Assembly (NCBI GenBank): GCA_001643675.2
Contig: LSRY02000012.1
Coordinates: forward strand, 374,501 to 438,500
Reading direction: 5' to 3'
Origin: Monocercomonoides exilis
Taxonomy: Eukaryota; Preaxostyla; Oxymonadida; Polymastigidae
Length of the DNA stretch: 64,000 nt
Shown here: positions 45,000 to 54,600 of the stretch, in pieces
Numbering within the stretch: position 1 is the first letter of the stretch
How the letters are laid out: every line of letters starts with the position of its first letter
Translations under genes and position numbers: made by a program
The notes under the pieces: model-generated
What the model was told of the DNA's origin: nothing
What the model saw: only the letters and a program-made list of their open reading frames with translations
Database searches by the model: none

Positions 45000-47900
45000 T
45001 TACTTTTTTAGCATTGAAATGATTGTTGATACAAGAGTTACAAAAGGAAGGGTATCTCCATTCACTCGCGAGAAGTCAAATAAACAGCGACGAACACATT
45101 TTTTGTTCGTATTCTTCATTTCCTTTGCTTTTAATTCGTTTATTTCTTTTTCGCCTTTGTCATCATCTCCATTTTCTTCTTCTTCTTTCCTTTCGTTTTC
45201 GTTTTCGTTTTCTTCTTCGTCTTCTTCTTCTTCACTTTCATTGAGAGGAACAAGCATCAGATGAATGTCCATTTCAACATTATTCTGAGATGGTGGATGC
45301 AAATCAGAGTCATCATCATTCGATCCCTCGCTGCTTTCGCCCTTCACCTCATTTTCTCCTCTCCTCCCCCTTTTCCTTTGCCTCCCTCTTCCTCTCCTAA
45401 TCTTCACTGTTTTTTTTCCATTTGAATCATGCTTGAGATGGCAATGCACTCGATATGGCGTGACAAACCGCCAGATCAAGTCGAGCTTATCCAGCACGCG
45501 AAACAAGAGGCTCATTGCTTGTGGCGGAGACAGGTCCAGTTCAACACCCAGCATAAGCGAAGGCCAGCTGTCGTCAGGCGACATGGGAGGAGCAGTCACG
45601 TCGGTTGGCGTGTATCTGGTGGGAGTTAAGAGCGGAGTGTAAGGTTTTGTTGGGGTTGTGGAAGAAGAGGAGAAGAGGGAAGGAACAGTTGAGGAAGAGG
45701 ATGAAGAGGCATTTGTGTCGGTGGATGTTGTCATTGAAGAAAATGAAGTGTTTATTGCAGGAGATAAGGATGGAGCAAATGACGTGTCTGAGGAAGATGA
45801 CGATGAAGAGGAAGAGGAAGAAGATGAAGAAGATGAAGATGCATCTGGAGAAACGCGGTTGTTCAGAGCAAGAGGAACAGGAGAAGGAGTCTCCACAGGC
45901 GTAGGCATTGGGATAGGGAGAGATAGAGGAGAGCACTTTGGAGTTTTGCATGTCGGCTCTGAGGATGTAGCAGATGGAGGCAGACAGTCAGAAGGGATCA
46001 CAGGAAGAAGGGGAGACATGTTGGGTGCAGTGCTTCGTCCGGTTGAGTGATGTTTCGCTCTCTTCTGCAGCATCGACACATCCACTGTGCGGTTGCCTGA
46101 ACGCGACTCCTTCGCGCTCTCACAAACAGAAATCGGAGAAACTTTCTGACTTTCTGAATTGTCGGTTGCTGCTCGCCTGTGCTGCAGAAGGCGAGGAGGA
46201 TACATAAGCGGCTTGACAGCAGCCGAAGACGGTACAGTTGATGATGAGACAGGCTTCGTGCAGAGCCGCCCAATCGGAGGAGAGAACACTTCATTATTCA
46301 TCGCCCTGGGAGAGAAGGCATAAGAAGAGTCATTACTACTACTGCTGCTGCTACCACTTCCGCTGCCAGTTCTTGAGAATAGATACGTTTGTAGATGAGG
46401 AGACTTCGAAGGCGTGAGGGAGTATTGAGCAGGCGGTGGAGTCCTCAGAATGCCAGGCGAGCCCACAAACGAAGGCAACTGGGGAGGAACCAGCAGCGTC
46501 TCGTCTCTGTTTGCCAGAGTGCGAACAGCTTTGCGTGTTGACTTGGAGGATTGTGGAGTGGATGGCTGGGCAAGTGGAGAAAATACAGATGCATACGGAA
46601 GCGAAGCACATTTTGGAGAAAACATCAACTCTCTTTCGAGCGAAGAAGACAAAGAAGGAGACCTGGCAATAGGCTGAGGTGTGATAGACGCTTTTACATT
46701 GCACATGGCTGCAGAGAAAGCCGAAGAGGATGTTTCATTCCGAGCCATTTTCACTGCCTGCGAGTCGGAACACACAAGTGGCGAATCAGCAATGGATGAC
46801 ACAGCATACGATGATACCCCATCAAACTGTGTTCTGGTGCTTGATGCTTGTGAGATCTGTGATGTCTGCGATGCCTGTGATGCTGACTGCACAGACAGCG
46901 AAGGAGAATCGAAAGGCAGCATGTGCGGCGGAAGCGGGGCTGTGTCGACGCTCGTGGCCTGCTCCTCTTTCTCCCTCTGCTTCTCCATCAGCTGCTTTGG
47001 CAGAGGCAGCGGAGGCGTTGCACCCATCGGAGGTGTGAACAGCAGGCGGAACTGCGAGCGAGCAGACTGTTTTGAATAGCTTTTTTCGCTGGGTGGACTC
47101 CAATTCAGACTTCTGCCTACCCCGCTTCCAGCATCAGACGGAGAAAATGGAGATACAGATGGTGTTGTGAGGCTGTTATCTTCTGCTTTTCTGTGGCTAC
47201 TTCGGCTTCTGTGCCTGCGGGCAACAGCATCGTCTGTGGAGTGCTGGCGGTTTTCCTCCACGAACCCTTTCAGCACAATCCCTTCGAATTCTTTGATGCA
47301 TGTCCTCTCGTTTTCCTCTTCCCGTTTCTTTTCGTCGAAATCGCCTTTCTTCACATTCGAGCTTGCCACCATCTGCTGCTTCTGAGCTTGCTCCTCTTTC
47401 TCCTGAAACAGCCCGTACATCACTCCGGCTGGGGTGTCTTTGTCGTGCTTGCGAAATGCTGTTATCTCATCGATACATGTCTTGTGGCTGATGTGAAGTC
47501 TCCGGCAAATCTCATCGACAATGCTTCTATCAAGTTGCTCATCCTCGTGTGTACTATCTTTTTCTTTTTCAACACTTTCTGAATCCTCTTCCCGCTTTTC
47601 CTTTTTTAAATCAGCAAAAGTTATACCTCGATAAAATGGATGAACAACTGCTTTTTCTAGTGTTAATCTCTTTGACGGATCAACCGTTAGCATTGCCCAC
47701 AGGATATCCTTTGCCTCTGGAGATATCCATTCTGGCATCACAAATTGTCCTCGTTTGATCTTTTCAAATAGTACGGTTACAGACGCATCATCAAATGGAA
47801 GTCGCCCTACAAGCATTGCATATAATATCACTCCAATGCTCCATACGTCAACCTGCCTTCCACAATATTCTTTTCCTTCTATAACTTCTGGAGCTGCATA

Positions 47901-48500
47901 GTTTGGCGAGCCACAAGATGTTGAAAGAAAGTCTCCATCTCTCATCATATTGCTTAAGCCAAAGTCTGCAATTTTAATATTCCTCTGTGAATCAAGAAGC
48001 AAATTTTCAGGTTTAAGGTCTCGATGAATAACTCTATGTTTGTGGCAGTACATGACACCTGAAACAATCTGTTGAAAAAACTTCCGCGCCTCGTTTTCGT
48101 TGAGTCGACCTCGTTCGACAAGATAAGTAAAAAGGTCACCGTTCGGTACGTATTCCAAAATCATAAAAAGATTTCTCTCAGTTCCAATAACTTCGTATAA
48201 TTTAACAATATTTGGATGTGAAAACAACTTCATAATGCTAATTTCTCTTCTGATTTTTTCATCCATGTTTAGTGTTCTAACTTTCTGTCTATTAATAATT
48301 TTGACCGCAACTAAATGTCCAGTGATTTGATGCTGTGCAAGTTTCACTTTACCAAACGCTCCCTTTCCAAGAGTTTGCTTCAAGATGTAATTTCCAATTT
48401 TTATTTCCTTCCGTTGATGGCGTGAACTTAAAGAAGATTTCAACGAAGAATGTTTATTTTTATCAGGAGGAACAGGTTGATGAACAGAAGTTGCATTCAT
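45000..48500 (-). CDS. SNF1: AMPK/SNF1 alpha-type catalytic subunit with large insertion
   Basis: Energy-sensing Ser/Thr kinase. Single exon, 1,166 residues. Kinase domain about 37-291: GKGAFG loop, VAVK with K67, HRDLKPEN at 159, DFG at 179, and T-loop FLSTSCGSPNYAAPE with the activating Thr at 194, fully conserved. A UBA-like autoinhibitory domain follows at about 323-365 (SIVDEICRRLHISHKTCIDE). Then comes a low-complexity Ser/Pro/Glu insertion of about 600 residues, including poly-Ser. The C-terminal adenylate-sensor/KA1-like domain resumes at about 965: WPSLMLGVELDLSPPQAM, LIWRFVTPYRVHCHLK and a final CLFDFSRVNGD. An acidic insert also splits that domain. The alpha subunit should pair with beta and gamma subunits, not seen here. 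The start is the first ATG; 177 bp separate it from the next kinase gene. Confidence 0.93.
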   Translation of the reverse strand: MNATSVHQPVPPDKNKHSSLKSSLSSRHQRKEIKIGNYILKQTLGKGAFGKVKLAQHQITGHLVAVKIINRQKVRTLNMDEKIRREISIMKLFSHPNIVKLYEVIGTERNLFMILEYVPNGDLFTYLVERGRLNENEARKFFQQIVSGVMYCHKHRVIHRDLKPENLLLDSQRNIKIADFGLSNMMRDGDFLSTSCGSPNYAAPEVIEGKEYCGRQVDVWSIGVILYAMLVGRLPFDDASVTVLFEKIKRGQFVMPEWISPEAKDILWAMLTVDPSKRLTLEKAVVHPFYRGITFADLKKEKREEDSESVEKEKDSTHEDEQLDRSIVDEICRRLHISHKTCIDEITAFRKHDKDTPAGVMYGLFQEKEEQAQKQQMVASSNVKKGDFDEKKREEENERTCIKEFEGIVLKGFVEENRQHSTDDAVARRHRSRSSHRKAEDNSLTTPSVSPFSPSDAGSGVGRSLNWSPPSEKSYSKQSARSQFRLLFTPPMGATPPLPLPKQLMEKQREKEEQATSVDTAPLPPHMLPFDSPSLSVQSASQASQTSQISQASSTRTQFDGVSSYAVSSIADSPLVCSDSQAVKMARNETSSSAFSAAMCNVKASITPQPIARSPSLSSSLERELMFSPKCASLPYASVFSPLAQPSTPQSSKSTRKAVRTLANRDETLLVPPQLPSFVGSPGILRTPPPAQYSLTPSKSPHLQTYLFSRTGSGSGSSSSSSNDSSYAFSPRAMNNEVFSPPIGRLCTKPVSSSTVPSSAAVKPLMYPPRLLQHRRAATDNSESQKVSPISVCESAKESRSGNRTVDVSMLQKRAKHHSTGRSTAPNMSPLLPVIPSDCLPPSATSSEPTCKTPKCSPLSLPIPMPTPVETPSPVPLALNNRVSPDASSSSSSSSSSSSSSSSSDTSFAPSLSPAINTSFSSMTTSTDTNASSSSSSTVPSLFSSSSTTPTKPYTPLLTPTRYTPTDVTAPPMSPDDSWPSLMLGVELDLSPPQAMSLLFRVLDKLDLIWRFVTPYRVHCHLKHDSNGKKTVKIRRGRGRQRKRGRRGENEVKGESSEGSNDDDSDLHPPSQNNVEMDIHLMLVPLNESEEEEDEEENENENERKEEEENGDDDKGEKEINELKAKEMKNTNKKCVRRCLFDFSRVNGDTLPFVTLVSTIISMLKK

Positions 48501-48677
48501 TTAAGGAAAAGTTAACTCCAGGAAAAAGAAGTGTATTTCGACAAAGTGAAAAACCGGGAAAATGAAACGCAGGATTCATTGAATTTTTCCTCTTTTTCTT
48601 CCTGCAATAATTCTTGTTATGGAATAAGAAACCATAATAATTGTCTGTCAATTGACTTTATTTTATTTCATCCATAA
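48501..48677. promoter_or_regulatory. Divergent promoter of two kinase genes
   Basis: 177 bp between divergent start codons of the AMPK-type and Greatwall-type kinases. A shared promoter is likely; no motif is assigned. Confidence 0.5.
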
Positions 48678-51600
48678 ATGGACATAGAACAAGATTCAGA
48701 CAATGACCTCGTTGCTGAATCTGTTTATGAAACAAGAACTCCAACAGAAGGCTTAAATGATCATTCAACACGTGACGATAACATTTCTGACACAGATTCT
48801 TTATCAAGCCAAATTCATTACTCACCCTCTGCATCTTCGTTGATAAATGCAGAATCGCCTTATACAAAAGCAAAACGTTCAATTCGCTCTTTTTATCCAT
48901 ATCCTCGACAACGTAATATTGTTGGACAGCGACTACCAAAATCACATTCACTTTCATCTTTGCTTTTTGGAAAATCTGCAGAAAGCGAAGACTCTGAAGC
49001 GCGTGAATCGCCTTCAAACGTTGATGATTCGAGCGAAACAACGTCGCAATCGTCTGTTATACATTCTCCTTCAACAGGCACCATTCTTCATGTTGAAGAT
49101 CAGTCATTTTCTTATGATCCATGCGCTTATGATGAAGAATTCACAAGTAAATCCCTACAGCCAAATGACTTACGGAGGCTTTCGTCGGAACCAGATAATT
49201 ATCCACTTCGTTGCGATGACATGAATTCTCCAATTGATCTTGATGATTACATTGCAGATGATTCTGTTGACTGCTTTGATCGTCCGCCTCCTCAACAAGG
49301 GAAAAATAGAAATGAGTCTCAGGAACGAGCTGCAGCACAAACTCCTATTTTTTCTCTTGCAGACTTTGAAATAATCAAGCCCATCACTGCTGGTGCCTAT
49401 GGAAGGGTACTTTTGGTACGTCCTTCGCGGCAGCAGCGGTTTAGAAGGCACAAGGAGCAAGAGCAGCAGCAGCGAACAAGGTTGTATGCGATGAAAGTGC
49501 TGAAGCGCTCTTCGTTGACAGAAGCCAGGGTGCAAAAGAGAATCATTCTGGAGTATGAAATCACGGCCTCCCTGTCTGTAGAAGCGCGGACAGCCGAAGA
49601 AGGAGAGAAGAACGAGAACGACACACGAACCGACTATATCGTCCCTCTGGCGTGCTCATTCCAGACAGACGAGAACTTCTATCTGGTGAGCGACTACCAG
49701 CCTGGTGGGGACTTGTTCTCTCTCCTGGTGTCGATGGGGTATTTCGAAGAGTCAGTGGCAAAGCAGTACTTGACAGAGATCATAGTGGCTGTTGGGTTTC
49801 TGCACGGGCATGGCATCATCCATTGTGATCTGAAGCCAGACAACCTCCTCATTGGCGAGGACGGGCACTTGAGGCTGACAGACTTCGGGCTGTCGGTGCC
49901 AGCGTTCTGGAGGAATGTGCATGCGAGTGACTCGAATGAGGAAGGAAATGAGGAAGGGAATGGTGAAGGATGTGAAGGATGTGAAGAAAATGAGGGAAAC
50001 GAAGAATGTGAAGAATGCGAAGGGAATGATAACAATGATAACAATGATAACAATGAAGGGAATGAACAGGATGGGCAAGATGAGCAGGGCAAAACAAATG
50101 GACAGGAGGCAGAAGATGTGTGTGTGAATGGAGAAAGCGAAGGGGAACAAGAAGCAGCAAACGGGAATGTTTCAAAGGAAAGCACTCAGAGCATGGCGGA
50201 CAACGATGGAAACAACCAAAGCAATCAGATGATGATGAGCTGTGTGGACTCGACGGGGAATCTGATGCAGCCTAAAAGCAATTCTCTGTCACCAGCTCAT
50301 TCTGTGCATCCTACAGCTGTTACACAAGCTGCTTCTGTGATTTCTTCACCTTCTTCACCAAAAGAACTTTCGTCATCATCATCTTCTTCTTCTTCCTCCT
50401 CTTCTTCCTCTTCTTCACCCGGCATCATCATAAGCAATAATAACAATGCCATAAGTCTTACACTCACTCCGGAGACTGCAGTCAACTTCAATGTGCTCAG
50501 GCCAGTTGAGCCATCTGGCAATGGAAGTCCTTCTTCTCAACAGTCCATTCAAACAGCCACTCAGCAAAGTGCAGATGAACTGCAAGTGGCTCAATCGTCA
50601 TCACAAACGCAAACACCATCACAACTTCAGTCACATCACCAGGAAACCTCTCTTCTTCCTTCTCTGTCACATTCACCTTCACTTCAACGCTCTCCATCTC
50701 CATCTCAACGGGCACCTCCTCCTCCTCCTCCTCTTTCTCCCGCCCTTCCTCTTCCTCTCCCTCTCCCTCTCTCCCCTTCTTCCCCTTCTTCCCCTTCTCC
50801 CCAATCACAATCACATTCACATTCAATTCAATTGCAACCATCTCACTCCCAATCCCAGCCCCAACTACCTCCTCATCCACACCCTCTTCCACATCACCCT
50901 CCTCTCCCTCCTCCACTTCACATCTCCCCCCTCTCCTCTCCCTCCGACACCCACCAAAAGGCCCGCAGCCCACCAGCACTCGTCACATACGCCCCTTCCC
51001 CCATCCACACCAACTCCTCCTTGTTCTTCAACCCTCCCTCTGCCTCGCCTTGTCTTCGGCGCCGTTCGCCTCCTCCGCAATGCAGGCAGTCTGCCACCTC
51101 CCCATCTCCCCTCACCCGCTCCTCTTCTCTTTCCACCCCTTCCTCGTGCTCCACCGCCCTCATCTCCCCTTCCTCCAGCCAGAACATCTCAATCTCCCCT
51201 CTTGTCTCCTCTCCCTCTCAGTCCTCCCACTCTTCTCAGAAGAAGCGCACCCTCTTGTCTGCAGTGACTGGCGGAGACAAAATCTCTTCTGCTGTTTCTG
51301 AGCTCAATTCTCCAAACTTTGTCGAGTTCACATTCGACTCCAGCCCGTCCACCCCTCACTCCGCTCAGTCAAGAACAAGAGTGAATTCACTGGCATCGTC
51401 TTTGTCTGGAAGCACTTCTCTGAATATATCCAACCCTTCTGCTTCTATTTCGTCGTCTTCTTCGTGTTCTGGTTTCCATCGAACGAAAAGCTCTTCATCA
51501 TCTTCCTCTTCCTCTTCTTCATCTTCTTCTACTTCTTCAACATCTTCATTGGCATCCTCACTCGACATTGACAAATGCTCCAGCCACGACTGCTCCACAT

Positions 51601-54600
51601 CCACAAGTAGCATCAGCAGCATCAGCAATAACAGCAACAACAGTCATAACAGCACAGCTCGTTCTCACTTTGAGCGCAGCAAATCATTAAGCCGTCCTTC
51701 GACTGCTGCTTCTTCTTCTTCTGTTTCTGCTATTGCTACTGCCACCACAAATAATGTGTTATCCACTCCATTGGGATTCACCCCAAAGAACTCGACAGAC
51801 ACACTGGAGTTGTCGTGTGTGAACAAAACACCCACTCCACCGCCTCCAATTGCGATGGCTGTCTCTTCTGTCACACAGACACCTTCTTCTTCTTCTCCTC
51901 CTCCTCCTTTTTATTCCTCTTCTTCATCTTCTTCATCTTCTTCATCTACTTCCAGCCTAAACTCCAATTCCAACTCTAATTCTTCTGATTATCTTCTTCC
52001 TCTCTCCTCAAAGACTTCCAGCCAGCCATTTCAGTCTTCTTCTCTTTCAAGCGCTGTCTCCATCTGCTCTTCACCTTCTGCTTCATCTCCATCTCATTTT
52101 TCGTCTCCTTCCCTTTCTCCTTCTCCTCCTCCCTCCTCTTCCCCTTCGACTTCTCCTTCTTCATCACCTTCTCCTTCTCCCTCACCCTCTCCCTCTCCTT
52201 CTCCTTCTCCATCCACCTCCATCTCCCTCTCTGCCACCTACAGCACAACCAGCATCCCTCAGCGTTTCTCTCCCTCTCCTTCATTCAAAGAGCTCCCAGA
52301 CACAACAGAGCCAGCCTCCTTCTCTTCTCCTTTCTCCCAACATGAGCGCACCCCTCCTCCGCAGCTGCTCCCAGACTCCTTTTTGACTTCGTCGCAGGAC
52401 TCACAATTGTCACAAATATCCCATTCATCTCAGTCAACTCACTCATCTCGTTCATCACAGTCTGTTCATTCACAGGATCCTTCTGCTTCTCCCTCTGCTT
52501 CTCCTTCCTCATCTCCTCCTTCTCCTTGTCATTCTTCTTCTTCTCCTCCTTCTCCTCCTTCTCCTTCACCCTCCCACTCCTCCCACCAGTCCTCCCCCAT
52601 CCACATCGTAGGCACACCCGACTACATCGCCCCTGAAGTCATCACAAAAGGAGAAGAAGCAATGACCTTTGCCCTCGACTGGTGGGCTGTGGGCATCATC
52701 TTCTACGAAATGCTCACAGGAACCACGCCATTCAACGGCGCCACACGCGACGAGGTGTTCCAAAACATTCTTCATTCTGAAGTGGATTTCACAGCGCTGC
52801 CTGAAGAGACATCCGAAGAAGCTGTCAGCCTCATCCGCCAGCTGCTCCAGAAGGACCCTGCCAAGCGGCTGGGGACGATTGACATGACAGCCAACAACAT
52901 TGCCGACGAGATCGAAGAGAACAACAACTCAAAAGGTGTGCTTCCAGTCGATGTGGCTGGCAGCAAAGGGGCTGAGGCTGTGAAGCGGCATGCGTACTTC
53001 AGTGGAATTAACTGGAAGAGCGTGTATGAAGAGGAGCCTGTGTTCCAGCCGGTGATTGAGAGCGAGGAGGAGCTGACGAAGTACTTTGAGAACAGAGACG
53101 AGAGATTTCCGGTGAGGGCGATCAACACAGACGATGTGGACATGGACATGAAGAAGGCAAGAAGGGAGAGGGGGCAGCAGATGCTGGACGAGATTGCAGC
53201 AGAGATGCGGCAGACGAAGATGAAGCAGTGTGTTGGGAGAAGCCGAAAAGCGCAGAAGCAGAAGAGGAAGAAGAAGAGCTACGGGGTGAGAGGGAGAAGG
53301 AGAAGAAAAGTGAGGCGTTTTGTGCAGAGCGACACGACAGACGAGACGACAGAGCTGATGACGACCACAGAGCCTGTGGATCGCGTGCTTTCTCCGTTTT
53401 CTCCGGCGCCGCTGGGAAATTGTGGCAATTGTGGCAATTACAACACACTGAAAGTGGTCAGACACCATCCAGTGAGTCAGCAGATGGGCAAGACGTCTCC
53501 TTCGGCTGCTTCAAATGCAGCTGTTACGACTACTGCTGATAATAACAACAGCAACAATGGAAGCAGTGGCAGCTTGGAAGCACAAGGTGAACAAGCAAGT
53601 CCCAACACGAATACAAACATGAATACAAATGCAAACATAAATACAGTTTCTAGTTCAAATTCAAAGCGAACTCAATCCACAGCCACAGTTGAGTCGCCAC
53701 TCCACCAAGCCAACCCTCTTTCTGGATCATCTCTTATGCCACACAGCCAGTTCAGCCTGGCGAGGCAGCCTTCGATGCACGAGATTGTTATGCCATCGCC
53801 GTCACCTCCTCATCTTTCGCAGCAAAATCAACAGCAGAACATGCCGCAACAACAGCAGCAGCAACAACAAACTCTTCTTCCTCCTCCTTTTTCTTCGCAT
53901 GGAAGTTTGTCATTGCCATTTGGATCGATGGATGAGAACATCACAAAGGAGGCGAATGAGAAGAAAGTGCAGGGAGAGAGTCAGGAAATGAATGTGAGTG
54001 GCATCAATAGAAATGTTTCTGTAGGGAAAGAAAAGGGAGAGAAAGAGAAACAAGAAGAAAGAAATGAAGAAGAGGAGGAAGAAGAGGAAGAGGAGGAAGA
54101 AGAGGAGGATGAAGAGGAAGAATCAGAAGAAGAAGGAGAAGAGATGTCTGACTGGGAGCTGCTGGACGATGTGAGCACGAGCGAAACATCAACCGACACT
54201 GAAACATTCGAAATGGTTGATATGAAGCAATGCAAAGAGCCAGATAAACACGCAACAACTCCAACATCAGCATCAACAATAGCAGCAGCATCAACAACAA
54301 ACTCAGCATCAACTGCTTTTGCTTCTGCTTCTGCTTCTGCTTCTGCCACAACATCATCATCATCTTCTTCTTCTTCTTCAAAATCATCATCCAAGTCATC
54401 CCATCCCGCTGTTCCCGGTATGAAGCGCCGGCACTCCTTCTCCGAGATTGAAGAAGACCTGCAGGACTACAAGTTCATCATCACCAACGACCTGGGCTAC
54501 GACCGCACCACGCTGCGTCTCCCGTCTGTTGTGCGGCGGGAGCAGCTGGGCGCCTCTTCGCACCGCCCGCCGCTGGCCACGCTGAAGGCGCTGAAGAGCC

